From assembly GCA_018383835.1 (NCBI GenBank), contig JAHAWR010000041.1:1-12101 (forward strand): a stretch of DNA of 12,101 nt, given 5' to 3'. The number at the start of each line of letters is the position of its first letter. Within the stretch, counting starts at the first letter, position 1. The translations under genes and the position numbers were made by a program. A model generated the notes under the pieces. That model did no database searches. It saw only the letters and a program-made list of their open reading frames with translations, and had not been told where the DNA came from. Positions 5,834-12,101 of the stretch are shown here, one piece after another. This DNA comes from Candidatus Jordarchaeia archaeon (GTDB taxonomy: Archaea; Asgardarchaeota; Jordiarchaeia; Jordiarchaeales; Freyrarchaeaceae).

Positions 5834-7046
5834 ATCCTACAAAGTAAAGCACAACTACGACGTTAAATGGTTCTTAGAGGCTTACAGGTGGCTATTGCAA
5901 AGAGCGATCAACGAGACCTGGAAAAACATAACTTGGAAAGAGAAGGTCATCAAGAAAAGGTTGATCCCGATAATTCCGAAGAGCAACAAATTCAAACGCA
6001 ACCTAAGAAACTCTTTACTTAGAAACTGGGGCTTCTGCGCTCACTACGCTGACTCCGCAATCAAGCAAGCATATTCAACTAAAGTCTTGGAGAAGAAACT
6101 ACTTGAAGGGGAGAAGGGCGAAGACGAAGCCTGTCGTTAAGAAGAAGTTTGTTAGAGTGAAGGAAACACTGTACTCCTACAAAAACGGTAATCAAGATAA
6201 GTATTAGGCCGTTCGAAGAGCGCTTGGTTTTCGATGTCTCGAACGCTTGGTTTTGGAGCAGGGCTAAGGGGGAGATGGGGGAGCTAATCCTCAATGAGGG
6301 GTTTCTGGTCATTACTTAGGTTTAAGCGGAGAGTTGAGGAAAGAGGAGTGATTGCGTGGGACTGCAACGAGAAGAGTTTAGATGGCTTCAACCCAGAAAT
6401 AGGATGGGTAAGAGTTGATCTCAGAAGGCTCTTCCACATACATAGGGTTTATGAGTTGAAGAGGCGGAGGCTGCAGAGTAAAGCGTCGAGGAAGCCGTCC
6501 TTGAGGAGAGTTCTAGAGAAATACTCGAGGAGGGAGAGGTAGGGTAAGGGATTTCATTCATAAGGTAACGAGAGTGATTGCTGAGGCGTTCAGGGGTTAC
6601 GTTCACGGCTTCGAAGACCTCAACAAGGAGAAAATGTTCAAAAAGTCGAGAACTCATAATAGAAACGTCGCAAAAAGTGATTGGAGAACTATAATTGGTT
6701 TGATGGGTTACAAGTCTAGAGTCCGGCTTCTAAACCCTCACAACTCGAGTAGGAGGTGCTCCAGTGGGATGGTTAATGCCCCGAAGGGAGCACTCTACGA
6801 GTGTAAGGGTTGCGGGTTAAAGATTGATAGGCAGCTAAATGCATGCTTAAACTTATATCTTCAGGTGGAGGGTCTTTCCCCGTCTCTGAAGCTCTTCGTT
6901 GGGCTTATGAAGAGGTGGGGTGGTTTGCCCTGACGGGGGGTGAGGCTGATGCAGGCTTCGATGAGCTCGTGAGGGGCTTTGAGGCTTGTGAACCCCAAGG
7001 ACCAAGTATGGATCAACACTTACCCATACTTAGTCTGGAACCCTAA
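5808..7046 (+). pseudogene. tnpB: TnpB (RuvC-like RNA-guided nuclease) pseudogene with multiple frameshifts
   Basis: Starting at GTG 5808 the TnpB protein can be followed to 7046 only by changing frame near 6080, 6188, 6315, 6538 and 6928. The N-terminal part (VKWFLEAYRWLLQRA onward) is in the first frame. RuvC-I is IAWDCNEKSLDGF (6345-6385), with the catalytic Asp present. RuvC-II is GFEDLNKEKMF (around 6610). The zinc-finger/RuvC-III region SSRRCSSGMV...YECKGCGLKIDRQLNACLNLYL ends near 6865. The first zinc knuckle has CSSG instead of CxxCG, so one Cys codon seems lost. Intact TnpB of this group is about 400 residues, matching the ~1.24 kb here. TnpB proteins use an omega-RNA from the element's 3' end to cut DNA; this one cannot be made. 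Confidence 0.88.
6999..7036 (+). ncRNA. Hairpin at the 3' end of tnpB, possible omega-RNA remnant
   Basis: AAGTATGG (7004-7011) and CCATACTT (7024-7031) form a perfect 8-bp stem with a 12-nt loop. After one mismatch the pairing continues with GGAC (6999-7002) against GTCT (7033-7036, one G-U). In TnpB elements the omega-RNA guide scaffold covers the end of the tnpB ORF and the right end, which is the position of this stem. The stem is seen directly; the RNA assignment is inference. Confidence 0.3.
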
Positions 7047-7191
7047 GGCGGGAAACTAACCCTCACTCAGGCTCGTCGGAAAAGAATAGGGAGTCGAGAG
7101 AAAGGGTTAACAACAAAAATACTTACTCCACATGTGCCATCATAAGGCACGTTAAAATCTGACGGTTAATTCACTAGCTCCTTTTAGTCTT
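7047..7191. other. Intergenic gap holding the right end of the IS607 remnant
   Basis: This 145-bp stretch contains no ORF. It should include the unplaced right end of the IS element. A small hairpin GTGCC-ATCATAA-GGCAC lies at 7135-7151, about 40 nt past the stop of the minus-strand SDR gene. T-rich minus-strand runs nearby (for example GATTTTAAC) may terminate that gene. No tRNA-like fold was seen. Confidence 0.4.
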
Positions 7192-7929
7192 TTAAGAGTA
7201 CCATCTGCCCCCATTGACGTCTATTGTTGCTCCCGTTACATGGTCATTTTCTAGGAGGAATATGACTGCGCTTGCGACCTCATCTGGCCGCGCTATTCTT
7301 CCCAGCGGAACCATTGCCGCAAGCTTTTCCTTCAATTCGTCCGGTATCAGCTTCGTGTCTACTGGTCCGGGGGCGACTGCGTTGACGGTTATGCCGTAGC
7401 GCGCGAGCTCGGAGGCAAGGCTCATGGTTAATCCTATGATCCCCGCCTTAGAAGCAGCATAATGGACACCGACCGTTCCCCCGTTCCTTCCAGCTATCGA
7501 GGAAATGTTAACGATTTTTCCACCTCTCCTCTCCTCTATAAAGTGCTTTGCCACGGCCTTACAGCAGTTGAAGACCCCCTTCAAGTTGACTTCGATCGTC
7601 CTGTCCCACTCCTCCTCAGTCACCTCCAGTATTGATGGTCTAACGATGAGTATGCCTGCACAGTTGACGAGCACGTCTATTCCACCCATCTCCCGCACTA
7701 CGCACTTAACCATCTCCTCAACCTCCCTCATCTTTGAAACATCAGCCCTCACAGCCATCCCCCTTCGCCCAAGCCTCCTTACCTCATCGACAACCATCAA
7801 CGCCTCGTCCCGCCTACTGAAGTAGTTGACCGCCACGTCACACCCCCTAGCCGCTAAGCCGACGCAGATACTCCTCCCAATGCCGCCGCTTCCACCAGTT
7901 ACAAGCGCCACCTTTCCCTCAAGATCCAA
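7192..7929 (-). CDS. 3-oxoacyl-ACP reductase-like SDR (FabG-like)
   Basis: This 245-residue classical SDR closely follows the FabG pattern: TGGSGGIG (11-18), Asp63 of the RADV motif, NCAG (89-92), Asn115, Ser144 in NISSIAG, Tyr157-AAS-Lys161, and the PG motif (PGPVDT, 187-192). The stretch after beta 2 (VNYFSRR) has no acidic residue and carries Arg, favouring NADP(H). FabG reduces 3-oxoacyl thioesters, but archaea mostly lack fatty-acid synthase, so another beta-hydroxyacyl, sugar or alcohol substrate is likely. The start is TTG 7929, preceded by GAGGAGGTG at good spacing. It is divergent from the GH57 gene with a shared ~97-bp promoter region. Only about 35% similarity by eye to the SDR at 2728, so not a recent duplicate. 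Confidence 0.92.
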   Translation of the reverse strand: MDLEGKVALVTGGSGGIGRSICVGLAARGCDVAVNYFSRRDEALMVVDEVRRLGRRGMAVRADVSKMREVEEMVKCVVREMGGIDVLVNCAGILIVRPSILEVTEEEWDRTIEVNLKGVFNCCKAVAKHFIEERRGGKIVNISSIAGRNGGTVGVHYAASKAGIIGLTMSLASELARYGITVNAVAPGPVDTKLIPDELKEKLAAMVPLGRIARPDEVASAVIFLLENDHVTGATIDVNGGRWYS

Positions 7930-7971
7930 TCAGCCCACCTCCTCACACCACTAAACAACCCTCTCAAACAG

Positions 7972-7994
7972 AAACCCTTTAATTTTATTTACTC
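7972..7994. promoter_or_regulatory. Shared divergent promoter between FabG-like SDR and GH57 genes
   Basis: CTTTAATTTTATTTACT forms an AT-rich TATA-like block. On the plus strand it lies about 35-45 nt before the TTG at 8027. On the minus strand (AAATAAAATTAAAGGG) it lies about 45-60 nt before the TTG at 7929. Either or both genes may use it. Confidence 0.4.
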
Positions 7995-8026
7995 TTTCTT
8001 TAAGCGTAAAGCTGGGGGTTTCACTA

Positions 8027-9208
8027 TTGACGTTTGTATGCTTCCTATGGCACATCCATCAGCCTCCCGGCGACAAGCGCCACCTTATAGAGGCAGCCTC
8101 CAAGTCCTACCAGCCCCTCTTAGGGTTCTACTTGGAGTCAGGTTTGGAGGCGAGCTTCAACGTGACCGGAGTAACCGTCGACCAAGCTGTGAAGCTCTCC
8201 TTGGATTTCATCTCACACCTTCGCGATGGCGTCTCCAGTGGCGCCGTGGACCTAACTGCATCAGGCTTCCACCACCTCATACTCCCCCTGACGCCGACAT
8301 GGGAGGTGGAGGAGGACATAAAGCTTGGACTCAAGATTTTCAAGGAGGTCTTGGACTATACGCCTGAGGGCTTCTTCCCTCCCGAGCTGGCTTGGAGCCC
8401 ATTCCTCGCCGACGTGCTCAGGAAGCTGGGCTTCAGGTGGGTGGTGGTCAGCGACAGGGTTTTCAGGATGGCTGACCCACGATGCCCCGAGGATGAAGTG
8501 TTCTTTCCCTACTGGCTCGAAGGAGTAAAGGGAAAGCACATCGTGGGCGTCCTACAGCACTACGGCATAAGCCAAATGCTGTGGGAAATGTACTCCGGCA
8601 AAAAGACAATCGGCGACTTTGTTTCAGCTCTGGAGCAGTACGTGCTCATGGAGGAACGCCTTAAGGAACGCTATCACCCCTACGCAGCCACAAAGTCCCT
8701 CATCGTCGTTTCAACGGATGCCGAGCTCATAGGGCTCAGGTGGAAGAGAGGGTTTGAGGCGCTAAGCCGCATCTACGAGCTTGCAGGGGACATACCGGGC
8801 CTGAAGCTCTGCAGCGTGAAAACTGCCCTAAAGAACAACATGCCCAAAAAGGCTTTCTATATGCCCTCCGGAAGCTGGAGCCACGACGCCCGCTTCACGG
8901 TCTGGCTTGGGAGGCCCGAAAACGACGTCATAAACGCCCTAATAGGGGAAGCGAGGAGAAGGTTCGAGCTATCACACTGCCTAATATTAACTCTTAAGAG
9001 CATGAACTTCAAGACAGACGACGCAGAGCAAGCACTTCGAGAGGCCTTAGAGAGCCTCATGCTGGGGGAAATGAGCGACGGGAGAGGGTGGGACGCGGCA
9101 CCTGAAAGAAGGAGGTTCTGCTACCATCACCTCCTAAAATCAATAGAGAAGAGCGGCGAAGCCCTCACGAAAGCTTTGGAAAAATGCTCGAGGAGGATGA
9201 AGATTTGA
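8027..9208 (+). CDS. Glycoside hydrolase family 57 protein
   Basis: The 393-residue protein is a compact GH57 catalytic barrel. GH57 enzymes act on alpha-glucans (amylases, glucanotransferases, branching enzymes) by a retaining mechanism. Motif 1 WHIHQPP is at 8-14. The nucleophile region FFPPELAWSP gives Glu120. The acid/base region VVSTDAELIGLRW gives Asp231 in the D-x-E-L-x-G pattern. It is shorter than most characterised members, which carry extra C-terminal domains, and has no signal peptide, so it should act on intracellular polysaccharide. Start TTG 8027 places HIHQP at the usual distance from the N-terminus; GGGGG lies 8 nt upstream. Its stop overlaps the next start (TTGA). Exact substrate cannot be told from sequence. 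Confidence 0.9.
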   Translation: MTFVCFLWHIHQPPGDKRHLIEAASKSYQPLLGFYLESGLEASFNVTGVTVDQAVKLSLDFISHLRDGVSSGAVDLTASGFHHLILPLTPTWEVEEDIKLGLKIFKEVLDYTPEGFFPPELAWSPFLADVLRKLGFRWVVVSDRVFRMADPRCPEDEVFFPYWLEGVKGKHIVGVLQHYGISQMLWEMYSGKKTIGDFVSALEQYVLMEERLKERYHPYAATKSLIVVSTDAELIGLRWKRGFEALSRIYELAGDIPGLKLCSVKTALKNNMPKKAFYMPSGSWSHDARFTVWLGRPENDVINALIGEARRRFELSHCLILTLKSMNFKTDDAEQALREALESLMLGEMSDGRGWDAAPERRRFCYHHLLKSIEKSGEALTKALEKCSRRMKI

Positions 9209-9417
9209 AGTGGGATTTGAGCTGCCCTAAAAACTGCGTCCAGCACTACGAACAAATAACCATAGAGTGCCCTGATGGGGCAACAAGAACAATAAAAATA
9301 TGCTCCGGGTGCAAGTATCAAGAATACCACATTCTGGGGTACATTACGGCTCTGGAAGAAAGAGTGAAAAAGCTCGAGGAACAGCTCAGGAGATTATCAC
9401 AGTTGGCTGGAAAGTAG
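9205..9417 (+). CDS. Small Cys-rich (zinc-ribbon-like) coiled-coil protein
   Basis: The protein has 70 residues. The N-terminal half has CPKNC, a further CP, and CSGC (C-x3-C ... C ... C-x2-C), a likely zinc-binding knuckle. The C-terminal half (ITALEERVKKLEEQLRRL) has clear heptads and should form a coiled coil. TTG 9205 overlaps the GH57 stop as TTGA and has GGAGG 8 nt upstream; an ATG at 9184 would add seven acidic residues but lacks a ribosome site. The overlap implies translational coupling with GH57. I do not recognise a named family; an adaptor or oligomerising partner of the glycosidase is a guess. It ends 4 nt from the convergent gene. Confidence 0.75.
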   Translation: MKWDLSCPKNCVQHYEQITIECPDGATRTIKICSGCKYQEYHILGYITALEERVKKLEEQLRRLSQLAGK

Positions 9418-9421
9418 CAGC

Positions 9422-10525
9422 CTACCGTCCTCTCTGAGCAATTTTGCCTCTCCCCCCTCCGATAACGCTTTGAAAATCCAACACGTCCTCTAGAACCTTG
9501 CTCGCCTCTCTTCGCCACTCCCTAAGCTTAGAGCATACTTCGAGAACTTTAATCCTGACCTTACTGTCGGAGTCGCCGATGAGTGAACTAGCCTTCTCCG
9601 TCATCTCAATGGCCCTCTCTACTGCACTAAGTGTATCCTCAACCTCGTGTCGAACACGGATCAGCGAGAATGCAACTTGGTCCGCGTCGACTTCGCGGGG
9701 TGGAACCCATCGTATCTCTTCACCTTCACAAATTCTTCTCATAGCCTCCCCAGCCTCCTCCCCTTGGAGGTCACCTACCAGCACCTCTATGCCCCTAGCT
9801 GCGTGGTACCCTGCAATGGCGGCCATCCAGAAAAGGTCTAAAAGGAATTCCCCCACCTCATCCATCCTTCTAAGGAACCTACTGTTTTCTTCGTCTTTGT
9901 ATCGAATCCTCACTAGGTCGAAAAGGTTCACAAACTTCGAAATAAAGCACCTGCACGCGTCCAAGCTCAAAACGGCGTCTTTAACCTCTGCCTCCCCGGA
10001 GAGAGCTGAGTAGAGCACCGAAACGCTTTCCCTCTTAACCCTCTCCCACTCCATTACGGCGTCCACCAGCAACTGCCTACTGGTCTCAAGTAACCCAACC
10101 GCATCGAAAAGCCTCTCAAACTCGTTAATTCTGGAAGCCGCAACTATGAATGCCTCGTCGACCTCGCCGGTAAGCAACTCCAACTCAGCCCTTAACAGGT
10201 TAGCGATCTCCCTCTTTTCTCTTCCTGTAACAATGAACGAGGAAAGGTCCTGAAGGAGGTATGTGAGCCTTAAAGCAACCCTGCAGTAGTATAAGACCAG
10301 ATCCCTAATTTTCCTCACGGCCTCGTCGACGTCAGGCATCCCCAAAAGATACCACCGCAAAACGTACTCGAAAAACGTCCCCTTAACAATTGCCGCGGCA
10401 CTCCTCACCAAGCCATCCAGCTCTTCAAGCAAAAGCGAAATCCTACCAGCCGTATGACGTTCACCCGTCCTCCCCACCACCCTATCCCTCGAGCAACACT
10501 CTTCATCCCAAATAAATTTTAGCAT
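9422..10525 (-). CDS. Helical protein of unknown family
   Basis: This 367-residue protein is predicted to be almost wholly alpha-helical with many Leu, Glu, Arg and Val, and no convincing signal peptide or transmembrane segment. One semi-hydrophobic helix occurs around LFWMAAIAGYHAARGI. Cysteines are scattered (a CC pair near the N-terminus, CRC mid-protein) without a metal-site pattern. The C-terminal ~100 residues (RHEVEDTLSAVERAIEM...REASKVLEDVLDF) could form a helical bundle or coiled coil. I do not recognise any family motif or catalytic signature. ATG 10525 follows an extreme AT-rich tract without a Shine-Dalgarno site, so the transcript may be leaderless, or translation may begin at a GTG near codon 16. 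The opposite-strand ORF in this region is a shadow. Confidence 0.75.
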   Translation of the reverse strand: MLKFIWDEECCSRDRVVGRTGERHTAGRISLLLEELDGLVRSAAAIVKGTFFEYVLRWYLLGMPDVDEAVRKIRDLVLYYCRVALRLTYLLQDLSSFIVTGREKREIANLLRAELELLTGEVDEAFIVAASRINEFERLFDAVGLLETSRQLLVDAVMEWERVKRESVSVLYSALSGEAEVKDAVLSLDACRCFISKFVNLFDLVRIRYKDEENSRFLRRMDEVGEFLLDLFWMAAIAGYHAARGIEVLVGDLQGEEAGEAMRRICEGEEIRWVPPREVDADQVAFSLIRVRHEVEDTLSAVERAIEMTEKASSLIGDSDSKVRIKVLEVCSKLREWRREASKVLEDVLDFQSVIGGGRGKIAQRGR

Positions 10526-10626
10526 TTGAAAAATATATTTTTTATGTTTTTTATACTTTACATTTTCATTTAAAAAAGAACTAAAAACTCTAAATTCTTA
10601 TATAATGCAGGTGTAAAAATTGTCAT
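10526..10626. promoter_or_regulatory. AT-rich divergent intergenic block
   Basis: About 100 bp of mostly A/T (runs such as AAAAATATATTTTTTATG and CTTATATAATG) stand out sharply from the GC-richer surroundings. Several TATA-like boxes are present on both strands, for example AAAAAATATATTTTTC next to the minus-strand ATG at 10525 and TTATATAAT at 10599-10606 on the plus strand. No ORF, tRNA or clear repeat array is visible. Confidence 0.45.
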
Positions 10627-10652
10627 ATTACATGGGGGAGGCTTCTTTTGAC

Positions 10653-10665
10653 ACGTTTTTAAATC
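10653..10665 (+). promoter_or_regulatory. Promoter of the MJ1316-family gene
   Basis: ACGTTTTTAAATC is a TATA-like box about 35-45 nt before the ATG at 10700, predicting a transcript start near 10685 close to the GGAGG ribosome site at 10686-10690. Confidence 0.4.
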
Positions 10666-10699
10666 CCGGGTGACCCTGTCCTCTCGGAGGCTGGTTTAG

Positions 10700-10942
10700 A
10701 TGGGCAGTAGAAGCGTCAAGTCGGTTATAAACCGCGTCCTCTGGGATCCATCCCTGAACCCTGAAGACTTCAGGGCAACCTACGTTGATCGGTTTGAGGG
10801 CGCCTGCAAGGAGTTCAGCCTGGCCGACGTTGAACGCGTGGAGGGTACCTTCGTAACACTGAAATCCGGAGCATTCATACCTACTCACAGAATAAGGAAA
10901 ATATATAACGCTAGGACAGGAGAAGCCGTGCTCTCAAGATGA
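10700..10942 (+). CDS. MJ1316-family protein (DUF504/UPF0248), putative RNA-end-recognition domain
   Basis: This 80-residue protein matches the DUF504/UPF0248 family, also called the MJ1316 domain. Visible motifs are NRVLWDPSLNPEDF (11-24), YVDRFEG (28-34) and the C-terminal IPTHRIRKI (60-68), containing the invariant-type His63-Arg64. The domain has been proposed to recognise RNA cyclic-phosphate ends in RNA processing or repair; this is a prediction from domain associations rather than a proven activity. It is a stand-alone copy of normal archaeal length. GGAGG lies 9 nt before ATG 10700. The gene converges on the flavodoxin gene with a 6-nt gap. Confidence 0.9.
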   Translation: MGSRSVKSVINRVLWDPSLNPEDFRATYVDRFEGACKEFSLADVERVEGTFVTLKSGAFIPTHRIRKIYNARTGEAVLSR

Positions 10943-10948
10943 GCAATC

Positions 10949-11395
10949 CTACTCCCCCTTAACCTTCTTAGCCACGGCTAAGCCCAGCTCCCTGCACTTC
11001 CTTAACCCCTCCTCGTCCGGGTCCTCAACGATCCTCAGCGGCTCAGCCACCAGCTCAAACCCAAGCTCCCTCATCCTCCTCTGAACATCGTAGACCGCCT
11101 CTCCGCTCCAACCGTAGGAGCCGAAGACTGCCCCAAACTTGCCTCTAACGTTCAGCTCCCCCATCTTGGATAGAAAGATCTCCACCTCGTACGCTGGCAT
11201 GTAGTTGTGGGTGGGCGTGCCAACCACTATAGCCCTAGCCTCCTCAAGCTCACCTTTAAAGTCCTCAAAGATGCTCCTGCGAAGGTCGTACAGCTTGACG
11301 TCCAGCTCCCCCTCAGCAGCCCCATCAGCCACAGCCTTAGCCATCTTCCCAGTACTCCCAGACCTAGTTGAGTAAACAACAACAACGTCAACCAA
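10949..11395 (-). CDS. Flavodoxin, resembling the FMN domain of flavodiiron proteins
   Basis: This 148-residue FMN-binding electron carrier has the phosphate loop STRSGSTGKMA (9-19), the GTPTHNYMPAYEV loop (59-71) and FGSYGWSGEA (91-100). The last motif, with the ending EDPDEEGLRKC.ELG..VAKKVK, is typical of the C-terminal flavodoxin domain of FprA-type flavodiiron proteins. The diiron beta-lactamase-like domain is absent here and no such gene lies nearby, so it is a free-standing relative. The start is TTG 11395; GGGGGTTGA lies about 10 nt upstream. Aromatic residues Tyr65, Tyr94 and Trp96 probably stack on FMN. The redox partner is unknown; the ferredoxin at 4398 is too far to infer linkage. 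Confidence 0.92.
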   Translation of the reverse strand: MVDVVVVYSTRSGSTGKMAKAVADGAAEGELDVKLYDLRRSIFEDFKGELEEARAIVVGTPTHNYMPAYEVEIFLSKMGELNVRGKFGAVFGSYGWSGEAVYDVQRRMRELGFELVAEPLRIVEDPDEEGLRKCRELGLAVAKKVKGE

Positions 11396-11439
11396 ACAGG
11401 CTCAACCCCCCTTTAACTTTTCAACCTACTAAAACACTT

Positions 11440-11453
11440 CAATATTTAAATTA
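11440..11453 (-). promoter_or_regulatory. Promoter of the flavodoxin gene
   Basis: On the minus strand TATAATTTAAATATTG contains a strong TATA-like box about 50 nt upstream of TTG 11395. The predicted transcript start is near 11420. The remainder of the 194-bp gap (11396-11589) shows no credible gene. Confidence 0.45.
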
Positions 11454-11589
11454 TACGGCTCCAGCGAAGCCAACTCGCCACCCGCCAAACAATCCCTCAA
11501 AACAATCAATAAAACAAGCACCCTATTCGCCTGCTAAAAAGAACGGGAGAATGCAGCCATCTGCACATCCTACGTGCCCTTCACTCCTT

Positions 11590-11898
11590 CTAGTTCGTAT
11601 ACTTTAACAGTATCTCGCTTATAAGCCTCTGCCTATCCCCCTTCTCTTTAGCGGCCTCAAGCATCTCCTTCAGCATCAAGGCAAACCGCTCCCTACTCAG
11701 GTTAAGCCTCCTAAGCTCTCTCTCCTCATCACGGGAGAGCCGCTCCACCTCTTTCTCCACAAGCTCGAAGACGTCCACCTTCACCACCCCTGCAACCAAA
11801 CAGCTCGCACCAAACTCAGCACACTCAGCGCAGCCCACCCCTCCACACACGGCAAGAGCCTCTCGCCATCCATGTAAGGAACCAGCAAGAACACCCAC
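11590..11898 (-). CDS. Small hypothetical protein with Cys cluster and helical C-terminus
   Basis: The ORF encodes 102 residues from GTG 11898. The N-terminal part carries CGGVGCAECAEFGASC (C-x4-C-x2-C-x6-C), which could bind zinc or an Fe-S cluster. The C-terminal ~60 residues (VDVFELVEKEVERLSRDEERELRRL onward) are strongly helical and charged. I do not recognise the family. A TATA-like ATTTAATACT at 11929-11920 lies 20-30 nt before GTG 11898 and fits a leaderless message. Alternatively translation starts at an internal GTG (MKVDVFELV..., about 64 residues) preceded by AGGGGTG, which would drop the Cys cluster. Either way the helical part looks coding. Confidence 0.55.
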   Translation of the reverse strand: MGVLAGSLHGWREALAVCGGVGCAECAEFGASCLVAGVVKVDVFELVEKEVERLSRDEERELRRLNLSRERFALMLKEMLEAAKEKGDRQRLISEILLKYTN

Positions 11899-12101
11899 AC
11901 CTAGAAACGTTAAGCCCCCGAGTATTAAATCTTTCGCAACGAAACCCCACTAAGATAACCGCTACCACCGCAACTCAACAAAAACCAGACACGCCGTCAG
12001 CGCCAGAAACGCCTCGGCCGAAAAGCCACCCCAAGAACCCTTCCCTTCCCGAAAACTTTATTAACCTCCTCAGTTAACCATTACCAAATCTTAGTGGTAG
12101 A
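11899..12101. other. Right-edge non-coding stretch
   Basis: These 203 bp hold the promoter of the minus-strand gene ending at 11590 (TATA-like 11920-11930) and no supported ORF. A second TATA-like sequence, AAAACTTTATTAAC at 12053-12066 on the plus strand, may serve a gene that begins beyond the window. No tRNA or repeat was seen. Confidence 0.35.

Larger units (their letters stand above)
5615..7046 (+). mobile_element. Decayed IS607-family insertion sequence (tnpA-tnpB)
   Basis: A MerR-type N-terminus of an IS607 serine recombinase is followed by an overlapping TnpB nuclease, the standard IS607 gene order. Both genes are broken (stop codon and internal deletion in tnpA; about five frameshifts in tnpB), so the copy is dead. 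IS607 elements have no terminal inverted repeats or target duplications, so I cannot place the exact ends. The left end should lie between the nadE stop (5559) and 5615, and the right end within 7047-7191. Flanking genes are intact, so the damage is specific to the element and unlikely to be poor sequence quality. Confidence 0.88.

Noticed and set aside
5808..7046. Frameshifts in tnpB as sequencing errors
   Set aside because: All flanking genes read cleanly, and the adjoining tnpA also carries a stop and a domain-sized deletion, so true decay is more likely.
7135..7151. GTGCC/GGCAC hairpin as a bacterial-type intrinsic terminator
   Set aside because: The stem is only 5 bp and no T run follows it directly on either strand; archaeal termination does not need hairpins.
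8038..8367. 109-codon ORF overlapping the GH57 start
   Set aside because: It lies in another frame across the HIHQP motif region and has Pro/Arg-rich shadow composition.
9498..10013. Plus-strand 171-codon ORF opposite the 367-residue gene
   Set aside because: It is Ser/Leu/Arg-rich low-information sequence typical of an antisense shadow; the minus-strand frame is longer and has natural composition.
10621..10652. TGTCA...TGACA inverted repeat as riboswitch or tRNA-like element
   Set aside because: Only a 5-bp stem with a 22-nt loop; no tRNA arms or known aptamer features, expected by chance.
11368..11607. 79-codon plus-strand ORF between flavodoxin and the small hypothetical gene
   Set aside because: Composition dominated by Pro, Gln, Lys and Ser with no motif; it overlaps the flavodoxin start and promoter on the other strand.

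Overview
The window looks like chromosomal DNA from a thermophilic archaeon, probably of the Thermoproteota/TACK type. The reasons are an archaeal-type PEP carboxylase homologue, a stand-alone MJ1316 (DUF504) protein, a DUF364 protein, a GH57 glycosidase, TATA-like boxes before most genes, purine-rich Shine-Dalgarno sites (often GGGGGAG), frequent TTG starts and heavy use of AGG/AGA and ATA codons. No rRNA, tRNA or CRISPR array was seen.

Layout from left to right. At the left edge a minus-strand gene runs off the window (1-131). It is divergent from a plus-strand pair: a PEP-carboxylase-family protein that seems to have lost catalytic residues, and an overlapping DUF4213/DUF364 protein. Next comes an SDR dehydrogenase gene followed by a small carboxymuconolactone-decarboxylase-family (CMD) gene. 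Their junction carries an exact 340-bp direct duplication (period 355 bp). The 15-bp filler between the copies is part of a 19-nt exact inverted copy of the T-rich tract behind the neighbouring ferredoxin gene. The rearrangement left an in-frame CMD::SDR chimeric ORF and an intact CMD gene after it.

A small minus-strand ferredoxin (one CxxDxxC cluster motif) lies back to back with nadE (NAD+ synthetase). Positions 5615-7046 hold a decayed IS607-family element: a tnpA remnant with a stop codon and an internal deletion, and a tnpB broken by about five frameshifts. A hairpin at its 3' end sits where an omega-RNA would be expected.

To the right, a FabG-like SDR (minus) and a GH57 glycosidase (plus) share a divergent promoter region. 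GH57 is translationally coupled to a 70-residue Cys-rich coiled-coil protein. This converges on a 367-residue helical protein of unknown family, whose upstream region is a 100-bp AT-rich block. Then come an MJ1316-family protein, a short-chain flavodoxin resembling the C-terminal domain of flavodiiron proteins, and a small Cys-containing hypothetical protein.

The theme is redox and central carbon metabolism (two SDRs, ferredoxin, flavodoxin, NAD synthesis, a PEPC relative). The gene pairs are short and mostly independently promoted, so no single pathway can be assigned. I did not find a clearly new defence or mobile system. The most unusual items are the template-switch-like duplication and the residue-depleted PEPC homologue paired with DUF364.
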